In this document: piece by piece, positions 53,695 to 61,523 of the stretch
How positions within the stretch are numbered: position 1 is the first letter of the stretch
Layout of the letters: every line of letters begins with the position of its first letter
Source of the DNA: Bacteroidales bacterium
Lineage (GTDB): Bacteria > Bacteroidota > Bacteroidia > Bacteroidales > WCHB1-69
DNA: 64,000 nt
Reading direction: 5' to 3'
NCBI GenBank assembly: GCA_024685175.1
Contig: JAIKWD010000008.1
Location: 42,022 to 106,021 of the forward strand
The notes under the pieces: model-generated
Told to the model about the DNA's origin: nothing
The model's database searches: none
Seen by the model: the letters and a program-made list of their open reading frames with translations, nothing else
Program-made: the position numbers and the translations under genes

Positions 53695-54375
53695 CTACGC
53701 TAATGTAGCCAACGCCTTTTCAGCGGCGGCTTGCTCGGATTGTTTAACCGAATTGCCTAGGCCTTCCGACACCTTGTTGCCATCAAGTTGGATGATGGTT
53801 TGGTACATTCGGTCGCGGCCATCTTTTACGGGCGAACATTTAAAGTTGACTTTATGTTTGTTGCGTTGAGCCCAGATCAAGAAGCGGCTTTTATAGTCGT
53901 CGTCCTCTTCATACACTACATTCATATCAAGATGGGTGAGGAACACATTGTTGACTATGATGTTATATGTCTTTTTGTAACCTTGGTCAAGATATATGGC
54001 GCCCACCACGGCCTCAAAAGCATTGCCATCCACGGCGCCGCCGGTAAGATGTCCGTCCACACGCATCATTTCGTGCAATCCGAGTTTCCGAGCCATTGAG
54101 TTGAGGCGAGCACGATTCACCAATTTGGAACGCATGCGGGTAAGTACGCCTTCCGATTCTATGGGATACTTATGAAAGAGGAAATCGGCCATTATGAGAT
54201 CGAGCACAGCATCACCAAGGTACTCCAGACGCTCGTTATTGATCTTGCCCACCACAACGTTATTATCGGCCATGGAGCTATGGGTCAAAGCCGTTCGATA
54301 CACTTCCACATTATTGAGGCGAAAGCCAAAAACATTACGGAAATAGGCCTTGATCTCCTTGGCAGTATGTTCCAT
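53695..54375 (-). CDS. rnc: Ribonuclease III
   Basis: The 226-residue double-strand-specific endonuclease processes rRNA precursors and other structured RNAs. The signature NNERLEYLGDAVLDLIMADFLF (about residues 44-66) contains the catalytic acidic residues, and the second acidic block is FEAVVGAIYLDQG near 125. A C-terminal dsRNA-binding domain (about 160-226) ends in QAAAEKALATLA. It follows fabF with a 3-base gap in the common acpP-fabF-rnc order. Confidence 0.95.
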   Translation of the reverse strand: MEHTAKEIKAYFRNVFGFRLNNVEVYRTALTHSSMADNNVVVGKINNERLEYLGDAVLDLIMADFLFHKYPIESEGVLTRMRSKLVNRARLNSMARKLGLHEMMRVDGHLTGGAVDGNAFEAVVGAIYLDQGYKKTYNIIVNNVFLTHLDMNVVYEEDDDYKSRFLIWAQRNKHKVNFKCSPVKDGRDRMYQTIIQLDGNKVSEGLGNSVKQSEQAAAEKALATLA

Positions 54376-54378
54376 CTT

Positions 54379-55632
54379 TTACTCGACGAATTTCTTGTAA
54401 ACCAAAGTGGCATTATGACCGCCAAAGCCGAAGGAGTTGGTAAGGCCAACATTAACGGTCCGTTGGACCGGGCCATCCAAGGCAAAATTCCAGTCTTGGG
54501 GTATTCTGGGATCGAGTTGCTCCACATTAATCGTAGGATGGACCACGCCATCGCGTATGGAGAGAAGGATGGCGATGCTCTCCACTGCCGCTCCGGCGCC
54601 GAACAAATGTCCAATCATAGACTTTGTGGAATTGAAGACTTGCTTTTTGGCGTGGTCGCCGAAGACACTTTCTATGGCGAGGCATTCTGACAAGTCGCCA
54701 AGCTGGGTTGATGTGGCGTGCATATTGATATAGTCCACATCTTCGGGCTTCAGGTTCGCGTCTTCTAGAGCATAGAGCATAGAGTCCATCGCTCCGGCGC
54801 CAGCGGGGTTGGGGGCGGTAGCGTTGTGTGCATCTGCAGACATGCCAATACCGGCCACTTCGGCGTAGATCTTGGCGCCACGGGCCTTGGCATGTTCCAA
54901 CTCTTCGAGGACAAGTGTAGCAGCACCCTCGCCCATGACAAAACCGTCACGGTTCACATCAAAGGGACGTGAAGCGTGCTTGGGATCGTCGTTGCGAGTA
55001 GATAAGGCGCGCATGGAGTTAAAGCCGCCTACAGCGGTTTCAACAATGCTGGCTTCAGTACCGCCAGCGAAAATAATATCAGCCTTGCCGAGTTGTACAA
55101 GCCGAAAGGCGTCTCCAATAGCGTTCCCCGAAGAGGCACAGGCAGAACTGGTTACATAGGCCGGACCACGAAGGCCAAACTTGAGGGAAATGTATCCCGT
55201 AACCATGTCGGCCAGGACTTTGAGTAGTAAATAGGGACTGAAACGAGGAGTATAATCATTGGCAAAGAAAGCATAGGCGGATTCCATCATAGAGGTAAAC
55301 CCGCCTACGCCTGTTCCGAATATGACGCCCATTCTTCTCCTGTCCTCACTGTCCAAATCAATGTTCGCATCACGCATGGCCTCCATCACAGTGACCATGG
55401 CATATTGCGCACAAGGATCCATTCTTTGGGCTTCCTTGCCCGGAAGATAGTCCAAAACATTGAACCCCTTCAACTCGCAGGCAAAGCGCGTCTGAAACTT
55501 TTCAGGATTAAAATGAGTAATAATATCTGCACCCGAGACACCCTTCAACAGGGAATCCCAATAAGTTTCAACATTATTACCGACAGGAGTTAAGGCACCC
55601 AAACCGGTAACAACAACTCGTTTGAGTTCCAT
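54379..55632 (-). CDS. fabF: 3-oxoacyl-[acyl-carrier-protein] synthase II
   Basis: The 417-residue condensing enzyme elongates acyl-ACP with malonyl-ACP. The catalytic Cys lies in VTSSACASSGNAIGD near 163. The two catalytic His residues are in YINMHATSTQLGD near 303 and SMIGHLFGAGAAVE near 340. The MHATST form replaces the usual HGTST and is common in Bacteroidota. The C-terminal NSFGFGGHNATLV is intact. Start at 55632 is 21 bases after acpP, and rnc follows after 3 bases. Confidence 0.96.
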   Translation of the reverse strand: MELKRVVVTGLGALTPVGNNVETYWDSLLKGVSGADIITHFNPEKFQTRFACELKGFNVLDYLPGKEAQRMDPCAQYAMVTVMEAMRDANIDLDSEDRRRMGVIFGTGVGGFTSMMESAYAFFANDYTPRFSPYLLLKVLADMVTGYISLKFGLRGPAYVTSSACASSGNAIGDAFRLVQLGKADIIFAGGTEASIVETAVGGFNSMRALSTRNDDPKHASRPFDVNRDGFVMGEGAATLVLEELEHAKARGAKIYAEVAGIGMSADAHNATAPNPAGAGAMDSMLYALEDANLKPEDVDYINMHATSTQLGDLSECLAIESVFGDHAKKQVFNSTKSMIGHLFGAGAAVESIAILLSIRDGVVHPTINVEQLDPRIPQDWNFALDGPVQRTVNVGLTNSFGFGGHNATLVYKKFVE

Positions 55633-55653
55633 TACTCAGGATGTATTACAGAA

Positions 55654-55902
55654 TTATTTGGTTTCTTCTTGTTTTTGCTTTTCAATAAAGGCTACGGCAT
55701 CGCCGACCGTCATAATTTGTTCAGTTGCATCATCGGGGATCTTAATGCCGAAAGCATTTTCGAATTCCATGATCAACTCTACGGTGTCCAAGGAATCAGC
55801 GCCAAGGTCATTGGTGAAACTTTTTTCGGGAGTTACCTCTGCAGCGTCAACACTGAGTTTCTCTGCAATAATGGACTGTACTTTTTCTAAAATTTCTGAC
55901 AT
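55654..55902 (-). CDS. acpP: Acyl carrier protein
   Basis: This 82-residue acidic protein carries acyl chains on a phosphopantetheine attached to Ser in [16 protein letters not shown] (the DSL motif, near residue 38). The family N-terminus [16 protein letters not shown] supports the ATG at 55902. An in-frame start 15 codons upstream would begin within the promoter region and is rejected. It is the first gene of acpP-fabF-rnc, with the promoter complement at 55927-55936. Confidence 0.97.
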   Translation of the reverse strand: MSEILEKVQSIIAEKLSVDAAEVTPEKSFTNDLGADSLDTVELIMEFENAFGIKIPDDATEQIMTVGDAVAFIEKQKQEETK

Positions 55903-55926
55903 AGTAATGAATTTTAAAATTGCCGG

Positions 55927-55936
55927 CAAAAATACA
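55927..55936 (-). promoter_or_regulatory. Promoter -7 element of acpP-fabF-rnc
   Basis: The complement reads TGTATTTTTG, an extended TAnnTTTG element, 25 bases before the acpP ATG. The rest of the 287-base gap (to 56189) is AT-rich, with no further gene seen. Confidence 0.65.
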
Positions 55937-56120
55937 TTTTTTTTCAATACGCACGTTTTTTGTCCTTTTTTCTAAAAACGGCCTCTCTCCGTCAGCCTTG
56001 ATTATTTCTTCATTTAATAATATTATTATTTGTACCCTTATTGAACAAAAGAGAGCAATCGTTTATTTAACTGTTTTACAACATCTTACTCAAAAAAATT
56101 CAAAAAAAAGCTCCAAAGGG

Positions 56121-56150
56121 TTGCACGAATTGAAAAAAAGACTATTTTTG
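56121..56150 (+). promoter_or_regulatory. Promoter of the tRNA cluster
   Basis: TTG at 56121-56123 and TATTTTTG at 56143-56150 are separated by 19 bases, the canonical -33/-7 spacing in Bacteroidota. It lies 40 bases before tRNA-Thr. Confidence 0.75.
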
Positions 56151-56189
56151 CGGCCTCAAAACGAGAACGTTCATTGAAACAAAACGAGT

Positions 56190-56262
56190 GCCGATATAGC
56201 TCAGTTGGTAGAGCAGCTGATTTGTAATCAGCCGGTCGTGGGTTCAAGTCCCTCTATCGGCT
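56190..56262 (+). tRNA. tRNA-Thr (anticodon TGT)
   Basis: The 73-base gene folds as a full cloverleaf. Acceptor GCCGATA (56190-56196) pairs with TATCGGC (56255-56261), and anticodon stem GCTGA/TCAGC encloses TTTGTAA. The T-arm has GTTCAAGTC. The anticodon TGT reads ACA and related Thr codons. CCA is not encoded. Confidence 0.97.
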
Positions 56263-56282
56263 CAACGGCACTATGATGCAAA

Positions 56283-56364
56283 GGGAGAGTTCCAGAGCGG
56301 TCAAATGGGACAGACTGTAAATCTGCTGGCTAAGCCTTCGGAGGTTCGAATCCTTCCTCTCCCA
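56283..56364 (+). tRNA. tRNA-Tyr (anticodon GTA)
   Basis: This 82-base class II tRNA has a long variable arm. Acceptor GGGAGAG (56283-56289) pairs with CTCTCCC (56357-56363), with discriminator A. The anticodon stem CAGA/TCTG encloses CTGTAAA, giving anticodon GTA. The T-arm has GGTTCGAATCC. Confidence 0.97.
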
Positions 56365-56373
56365 CTTCTCATT

Positions 56374-56449
56374 GCGGAAGTAGCTCATTTGGTAGAGCGA
56401 CAGCCTTCCAAGCTGTAGGTGGCGGGTTCGAGCCCCGTTTTCCGCTCCA
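56374..56449 (+). tRNA. tRNA-Gly (anticodon TCC) with encoded CCA
   Basis: Acceptor GCGGAAG (56374-56380) pairs with TTTCCGC (56439-56445), with one G-T pair and discriminator T. The anticodon stem ACAGC/GCTGT encloses CTTCCAA, giving TCC. Bases 56447-56449 are CCA. The order Thr-Tyr-Gly is one that often precedes tuf in bacteria, but tuf is not here. Confidence 0.96.
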
Positions 56450-56472
56450 ATTTCGCAATCAATATCCCATAG

Positions 56473-56501
56473 CCGCACATCCTACGATGTGCGGTTTTTT
56501 T
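56473..56501 (+). terminator. Terminator of the tRNA cluster
   Basis: CCGCACAT (56473-56480) pairs with ATGTGCGG (56487-56494) around a 6-base loop, and seven T follow. The T-run merges into the murD promoter TGTATATTTG (56501-56510). Confidence 0.9.
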
Positions 56502-56510
56502 GTATATTTG
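56501..56510 (+). promoter_or_regulatory. Promoter -7 element of murD
   Basis: TGTATATTTG is an extended TAnnTTTG element, 26 bases before the ATG at 56537, directly at the end of the tRNA terminator. Confidence 0.65.
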
Positions 56511-56536
56511 CCGCCCATTAATCTATCTATCGCCCC

Positions 56537-57919
56537 ATGGCATTACCCGATTACATTATCGACAAAATAAAAGGCAAGAAAATCGTCATCCTGGGCTTCG
56601 GCAAGGAAGGCATCTCCACCTACCGCTTCATCCGCAAATATTTCCCTGAAATGCCCCTCACGGTGGCCGACAGTAACGCCAACCTCAGGACCGATGAGTT
56701 CGACGACCCGAGATTGACCTTCGTCAAGGGCGAAGGCTACGACCAGAACCTCAACGACTACGATCTCATCTTCAAGACGCCGGGCATCAGTTTCAACAAA
56801 GTCAACTATTGGATAGAAACGGAACGCATCACTTCGCAAACCAACCTCTTCCTCGAAGCCTACCATCCGCAAGTCATCGGCGTGACAGGTACCAAGGGCA
56901 AGAGCACGACCTCTTCGCTCATCTATCACATCCTGCACTCAACCGGACGCGACGTGCTACTCGCCGGCAACATCGGCGTGCCCTTCTTCGACATCATCGA
57001 CCGAATGACCGACCAGACCCTCGTGGTGGCCGAACTGTCCGCCCACCAACTCGAGTTCGTACAGGCATCCCCTGACTGCGCCGTGCTCCTCAACCTCTAC
57101 CAAGAGCATCTCGACCATTTCAACTCGTTCAACAACTACCAGATTGCCAAGATGAACATCACCAAGTTCCAGAAATACGAAGATTTCTTTGTCTACAACG
57201 GCGACGACGAGCATATCCCGGAGCTGATGAAACGCTTCGAGTACAACCGCACCCGCTGCATCTTCGGCACCAAGGTCTACAACGGACTCGTGGCCTGTTG
57301 CACAGGAGACGTCATCCATTTCACGCTCAACGGACACGTGGAGGACGAATACGACCTGAACGGCTACCACAATCTTCCCGGCACGCACAACTACTATAAT
57401 ATAATGGCGGCCATCGCCGTATGTCGTAACAAAGGGCTCACGCACGACGAGATCATGTCCGGACTGCGCACCTTCAAGGGACTGCCCAACCGCATCGAGT
57501 TCGTGGGCAAATACCACGATATCAGTTTCTACAACGACAGCATCTCCACCATCCCCGAGGCCACCATCGCCGCCGTCAAGGCGTTGCGCCACGTGGACAC
57601 GCTCATCGTCGGCGGCTATGACCGCGGCATAGAATATCAGCTGCTCATCGACTTCCTGCGCGAGAACCCCATACCCAATATCGCCTTCACCGGCCCCGCC
57701 GGAAGACGCATATTGAAAGAATGGCAAGAAAAGGGCAACTTGCCCGAAAACTATATCGTCGAGGATGATTTCAAGAAAATAGTTGCTTTTGCCTACGAGA
57801 AGACATCGGAGAACCGCATCGTTCTCCTCTCCCCCGCCGCCGCTTCCTACGATCAGTTCAAGAACTTCGAAGAGCGAGGAAAAATTTTTAAAGAATTAGT
57901 GATTAGGAGTCAGGAATGA
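56537..57919 (+). CDS. murD: UDP-N-acetylmuramoyl-L-alanine--D-glutamate ligase
   Basis: The 460-residue cytoplasmic Mur ligase adds D-glutamate to UDP-MurNAc-L-Ala in peptidoglycan synthesis. The N-terminal Rossmann domain has VILGFGKEGIST near residue 16. The central ATP-binding P-loop is GVTGTKGKSTTS near 117, and the Mg-binding NLYQEHLDHFNS is near 190. The C-terminal domain starts near 300 with GLPNRIEFV and includes FYNDSISTIPEAT near 335. It stands apart from the usual mur/dcw cluster. The last residues (from about 455) and the stop are encoded by heptad-repeat sequence (57894-57928). Confidence 0.94.
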   Translation: MALPDYIIDKIKGKKIVILGFGKEGISTYRFIRKYFPEMPLTVADSNANLRTDEFDDPRLTFVKGEGYDQNLNDYDLIFKTPGISFNKVNYWIETERITSQTNLFLEAYHPQVIGVTGTKGKSTTSSLIYHILHSTGRDVLLAGNIGVPFFDIIDRMTDQTLVVAELSAHQLEFVQASPDCAVLLNLYQEHLDHFNSFNNYQIAKMNITKFQKYEDFFVYNGDDEHIPELMKRFEYNRTRCIFGTKVYNGLVACCTGDVIHFTLNGHVEDEYDLNGYHNLPGTHNYYNIMAAIAVCRNKGLTHDEIMSGLRTFKGLPNRIEFVGKYHDISFYNDSISTIPEATIAAVKALRHVDTLIVGGYDRGIEYQLLIDFLRENPIPNIAFTGPAGRRILKEWQEKGNLPENYIVEDDFKKIVAFAYEKTSENRIVLLSPAAASYDQFKNFEERGKIFKELVIRSQE

Positions 57920-57928
57920 AAGAACAGG
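57894..57928. repeat. Heptanucleotide array forming the murD 3' end
   Basis: Units AATTAGT, GATTAGG, AGTCAGG, AATGAAA and GAACAGG occupy 57894-57928 in one register. The murD TGA (57917-57919) lies inside the fourth unit. The similarity is moderate, but the period and position match the other arrays. Confidence 0.5.
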
Positions 57929-58025
57929 AAAAAACATGGGTGAAACACGCAATGAGCCAAATTGTATAATTATTACCGATGTAACGTCCATAAAAAACAC
58001 AGCGAATTTTTAACAACATCATATT

Positions 58026-58556
58026 ATGAAAAAGTACATATTGATCATATCTATAGCCATGGCGTTGGTTTCTTGCAACACCAAAAATCCAAGCGACATC
58101 CAGCTAAATCAAAGTGACACTGTCCAGATGGAACAATCTGCCTCCACGGCACAGCTTCCCGACATGGACGACGACAACAACATGGAAGAGAATTTGTCGG
58201 GTGAAGTCATCACCATCTCATCCAGCCAGTTCATAGATCAAATATGTGACGTTAACAACCCCAAGGGATTCGCCTACAAGGGGCACACCCCCTGTTTGGT
58301 TGATTTCTACGCGGGATGGTGTGGGCCCTGTATGAAACTCAAGCCCACCGTGGAGGAAATCGCCAAGGAGTATAAAGGCAAACTTATCGTTTACACCATC
58401 AATGTGGACCGCGCCCAAGACGTATGCGAAGCGTTGGGCATTCAAAACATCCCCACTCTGCTTCTTTTCAGCCGCACGGCCCAACCCCGCAAGATCGTGG
58501 GACTCGTTTCCAAACCAGAACTCCAAACTGCCATCAACGGCTTCTTGAGCGAATAA
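58026..58556 (+). CDS. Thioredoxin-like lipoprotein
   Basis: The 176-residue protein has a lipoprotein signal ending at MALVSC with the lipidated Cys17. An acidic low-complexity linker (about 18-62) follows, then a thioredoxin domain. The active site is WCGPC (Cys99, Cys102) after LVDFYAG, exactly as in cytoplasmic thioredoxin. The cis-Pro loop IQNIPTLLLF is near 145. A WCGPC site in an envelope lipoprotein suggests a reducing role on the outer side, probably fed by a DsbD-like protein not seen here. It is 3 bases upstream of the TPR-like gene. Confidence 0.87.
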   Translation: MKKYILIISIAMALVSCNTKNPSDIQLNQSDTVQMEQSASTAQLPDMDDDNNMEENLSGEVITISSSQFIDQICDVNNPKGFAYKGHTPCLVDFYAGWCGPCMKLKPTVEEIAKEYKGKLIVYTINVDRAQDVCEALGIQNIPTLLLFSRTAQPRKIVGLVSKPELQTAINGFLSE

Positions 58557-58559
58557 TCC

Positions 58560-59399
58560 TTGAAAAAGATTCTGCTCCTCATCGGATTGTGCATTCTTGT
58601 CCACACGCTGCCGGCGCAAGTCGACTGCGACTCAATGTTGTCCACTTTCCAGAAATGGGAAGCAAGGCTGGAGCACCTCAACCCCGACGACCCGGAGTTG
58701 ATCAGCCTGCACTATCTTTTCCTGCAGGACATCAAACGTGAGATCCACCGTTTCGAGCAAAAAGACTTGCCGCGGTTGCACCAGTGTATGCAACTCGACT
58801 ACTACGCCACCAAGGCGGCCTACCGCAAGGTGGTCTACAAGGCCGACCGCGCCGAAGAAACACTATCGCAACGCAACGCTCACGTGGATCGCATCTTTTA
58901 TGACAAAGCCATATTAGAGTTACAGTTTCAAGACACATCCAATGCCCTATATAATCTTGACCGAGCCTTGCAATACAACAAGCGCCAGCCTGATGCCATG
59001 TTGCTCAAGGCAAAATTACTGTTAGACCAAGAGGCTTATCAGGAAAGTGTCGACCTCATCCATCTGCTCTACACAGAGGTGGAACTGACAGAAGAGCAGG
59101 AGATGGATGTATCTGATTTCACTTTGGTACTCTATGAGCGACTCTACAACGTGGGAGACAATCTTGTCCGCCTCAATCGGTCGGCGGAAGCGCTGGAGGT
59201 GTTCCTCGCCCTGGAGCAGTTCTGCACCAATATGCCGAGCGGCTACTGCAACGATGACTACTACCGCGGCATCCTGCGCTCCCGCGAGGGCGTCTACGAC
59301 TCCTACATCGCCATCGCCCGCGAAGCCGAACAACGCCACAACTACGAGATGGCGAAGAAGTTCTACCAATACGCGGAAGAGTGGAAGAACAAGCAATAG
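58560..59399 (+). CDS. Exported TPR-like protein of unknown function
   Basis: The 279-residue product begins with a signal peptide (KKILLLIGLCILVHTLPAQ) and is otherwise helical. Repeated A/L/Y patterns such as ALYNLDRALQYNKRQPDAMLLKAKLLLDQ (about 120-150) and AEALEVFLALEQF (about 210) suggest TPR repeats. I do not recognise a named family. The start is TTG at 58560, three bases after the thioredoxin lipoprotein stop. Using it preserves a complete signal peptide, so it is preferred over any internal ATG. Tight linkage to the thioredoxin lipoprotein suggests both act in the periplasm. Confidence 0.65.
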   Translation: MKKILLLIGLCILVHTLPAQVDCDSMLSTFQKWEARLEHLNPDDPELISLHYLFLQDIKREIHRFEQKDLPRLHQCMQLDYYATKAAYRKVVYKADRAEETLSQRNAHVDRIFYDKAILELQFQDTSNALYNLDRALQYNKRQPDAMLLKAKLLLDQEAYQESVDLIHLLYTEVELTEEQEMDVSDFTLVLYERLYNVGDNLVRLNRSAEALEVFLALEQFCTNMPSGYCNDDYYRGILRSREGVYDSYIAIAREAEQRHNYEMAKKFYQYAEEWKNKQ

Positions 59400-59417
59400 G
59401 GACGCTATGCCATTCGG

Positions 59418-59473
59418 CAGAATTCAGAATTCAAAGTAATTAGCACACCTGATTCCTAATTCCTCATTGTCCT
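59418..59473. repeat. Heptanucleotide arrays abutting the YfcC stop codon
   Basis: CAGAATT twice (59418-59431) then CAAAGTA form one block. CACCTGA, TTCCTAA, TTCCTCA and TTGTCCT (59446-59473) form a second, which runs into the YfcC stop codon (59472-59474). The TTCCTAA unit also occurs at 5321. Confidence 0.65.
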
Positions 59474-61076
59474 AGAATCCCGCGAAGGGCATAAAGAGCG
59501 GGGGCAGGAGGAGAAGGAATCCAAGGACAATGAGTCCAAGGATGAACGGCCAGATGAACTTGATCCATTTGGCGTAGGGGATGCGAGCCACGCCCAGCAC
59601 GCCGATGAGCACGCCGGAGGTGGGGGTGATCATATTGGTAAAGCCGTCGCCGAACTGGAACGCCAGCACCGTGAGTTGTCTTGACACGCCCATCAGGTCG
59701 GACCACTCGGCCATCATCGGAATGGTGAGGGCGGCCTTGGCGGAACCGGACGGGATGATGATGTTGAGGGCGTTCTGCACCAGATACATAATGCCCGCCG
59801 TACCCACGCGCCCCGAGCCGCCGAAGCCTTGCGAAATGGCATACAGGATAGTGTCAATGATCTTGCCGTCCTCCAAGACGACGATGATGCCGCCGGCGAG
59901 GCCCACCACCAAGGCGGCCACCATAATGTCCTTGCAGCCGTCAAGGAAGAGGCGCACGACACGGTCCAACTTCATATTGAAGGCGAAACCTGCCGCGATG
60001 CCCATCGCAAAAAAGAGTCCGGCAATCTCCATCACGTACCAACCGTAGCCCAACACGCCGGTGACGAGCACCACGATGGTGAGCAGCAACAGAGTGAGGA
60101 TGAAATGGTGCACGGACTTGCGCGTGGCGAAGAAGCCGAGTAGCGCATAGCAGGCCGCGATGACGGGAAACAAGACCACACTGTGACTGCCCGTGCCTAT
60201 CGTGATGGTCGTGCGCGGCATCGTAATGGCGCAAAACAGCAGCACCGCGGCAACGAGGCCATACACCACCCACGTGGCAACGGTCGACTTTTGCACCGAC
60301 TGGTCGGTGTTGACCTCTTCGGTCTTGTCACGCCAGTACTGGTCCAACTCGTACATAATGGACTTCCGGGGATGTTTCTTCACCCAGTTGGCGTAGATGA
60401 GGGTGAAGACGATAGCCACGACGGTAAGCAGGATCCAGCAGAACAAACGATAGCCGATGCCCGAGAAGGTGGGCAGGCCGGAGAGGCCCTGTGCGATACC
60501 GATGGTAAAGGGGTTGAGCATAGCGCCGGCGAAGCCCACATGCGCGGCCACGTAGCACATCAACACGCCCACGATGGAGTCGTAGCCCATCGAGATGGCG
60601 AGCGGGATGAAGATGACGATGAAGGCGATCGTCTCCTCGCTCATCCCGAACACCGAACCGAACAGACTGAACATCAGCATAATGGCGATGATGAGCAGGT
60701 TGTCCACCCCTACCCTTCGGAAGAACTTGTGTTCCTGCATCTTGCGGGTCTTGTTGAGGAAGAGGTAGATGCCTTTGTTGATGGCGTTTGTCTCGTTCAT
60801 AATCCAGAAGGCGCCGCCAATCATCAGGATGAATACGATGATGTTGGAGGTCCGTTCGAAGCCCTTGAAGAAGGCGGTGAAGATCTGCCAGGTTTGGGGT
60901 TGGCTTTCCACGCGGTGGTAGGAGTCGCCGACGACCACGTTGCGTTCGTGGCCGTCCACCGTGACGGTTTGGCGGTCAAACTCGCCGCCGGGCACCACCC
61001 AAGTGAGGGCAGCACAGGCGATGATGACGGCCAGCACGATGGTGAAGGTATGGGGAATCTTGAAGTTTGTGCGCAT
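59472..61076 (-). CDS. YfcC family transporter
   Basis: The 534-residue inner-membrane protein has about twelve hydrophobic segments and the YfcC/DcuC-like (C4-dicarboxylate anaerobic carrier) layout. Family features are WVVPGGEFDR near residue 26, SMGYDSIVGVLMCYVAAHVGFAGAMLNPFTIGIAQ near 160-195 and the C-terminal NIIIPSGSAKAALTIPMMAEWSDLMGVSRQ near 435-465. Annotated relatives transport C4-dicarboxylates or basic amino acids; the substrate here is unknown. An arginine/ornithine exchange role would fit the arcC-argF pair 30 kb away, but this is speculation. A leftward CGTACCTTTG promoter complement is at 61120-61129. Confidence 0.82.
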   Translation of the reverse strand: MRTNFKIPHTFTIVLAVIIACAALTWVVPGGEFDRQTVTVDGHERNVVVGDSYHRVESQPQTWQIFTAFFKGFERTSNIIVFILMIGGAFWIMNETNAINKGIYLFLNKTRKMQEHKFFRRVGVDNLLIIAIMLMFSLFGSVFGMSEETIAFIVIFIPLAISMGYDSIVGVLMCYVAAHVGFAGAMLNPFTIGIAQGLSGLPTFSGIGYRLFCWILLTVVAIVFTLIYANWVKKHPRKSIMYELDQYWRDKTEEVNTDQSVQKSTVATWVVYGLVAAVLLFCAITMPRTTITIGTGSHSVVLFPVIAACYALLGFFATRKSVHHFILTLLLLTIVVLVTGVLGYGWYVMEIAGLFFAMGIAAGFAFNMKLDRVVRLFLDGCKDIMVAALVVGLAGGIIVVLEDGKIIDTILYAISQGFGGSGRVGTAGIMYLVQNALNIIIPSGSAKAALTIPMMAEWSDLMGVSRQLTVLAFQFGDGFTNMITPTSGVLIGVLGVARIPYAKWIKFIWPFILGLIVLGFLLLLPPLFMPFAGF

Positions 61077-61119
61077 AATTGGCGTTCTGGTGATGTCGTT
61101 GCGACAATAAATGGAACCG

Positions 61120-61129
61120 CAAAGGTACG
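61120..61129 (-). promoter_or_regulatory. Promoter -7 element of the YfcC gene
   Basis: The complement of CAAAGGTA (61120-61127) is TACCTTTG, a match to TAnnTTTG, about 44 bases before the ATG at 61076. Confidence 0.6.
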
Positions 61130-61144
61130 ATTTTTCTTTGAGGA

Positions 61145-61268
61145 GTGAGATGAAAGACGTGAGATACGAGATGTGATCTGTGATTAGTGATTAGTATTTA
61201 GCCTTTAAACCTTAAATCCAAAGTCTTAAATCTCACATCTCAATTTTGTATTTTTGAATTCTGAATTT
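61145..61268. repeat. Longest heptanucleotide array, 14 contiguous units plus two
   Basis: From 61145 to 61242 the sequence divides into 14 contiguous 7-base units in one register. Examples are GTGAGAT (61145 and 61159), GTGATTA (61180 and 61187), AACCTTA, AGTCTTA and AATCTCA. After a 12-base break TGAATTC and TGAATTT follow (61255-61268). Units drift from purine-rich to pyrimidine-rich along the array. GAGATGTGA (61168-61176) is exactly complementary to TCACATCTC (61233-61241), so the array could fold into a hairpin. No gene overlaps it. Confidence 0.8.
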
Positions 61269-61306
61269 TGTTTGCCGCTCAAGGAAGAATGTCTAAGAAT
61301 GGCGCC

Positions 61307-61405
61307 CTAATCGCGTTCAACCTCATCCAAGTCTTTCCGACTCTTCACCTCAAACCCGTTTTTTCTTAGCAAATCCACTACGTATTTCGCGGTCTTATAA
61401 CTCAT
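61307..61405 (-). pseudogene. Short open frame resembling the start of a HicA-type toxin
   Basis: The 32-codon frame starts with MSYKTAKYVVDLLRKNGF and ends at an early TAG. Small HicA mRNA interferases begin with a similar helix (K-x-V-V-x-L-L-x-x-N-G-F), but the double-stranded-RNA-binding core with its catalytic His is missing. It may be a decayed toxin fragment or chance. No antitoxin frame is seen beside it. It is part of the 447-base gap between the YfcC and carbonic anhydrase genes. Confidence 0.25.
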
Positions 61406-61496
61406 ATCACTAAATTGTTTTCACACTTCGAATATAGTAAAAACACGAACACTCCGCTGTCAAGGCATTTTTTTTCTTAACTACTGGAGAATATCG

Positions 61497-61504
61497 TATT
61501 TTTG
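61497..61504 (+). promoter_or_regulatory. Promoter -7 element of the carbonic anhydrase gene
   Basis: TATTTTTG lies 19 bases before the ATG at 61524 and matches TAnnTTTG. Confidence 0.65.
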
Positions 61505-61523
61505 TGACACTAAATCTCAGAAT

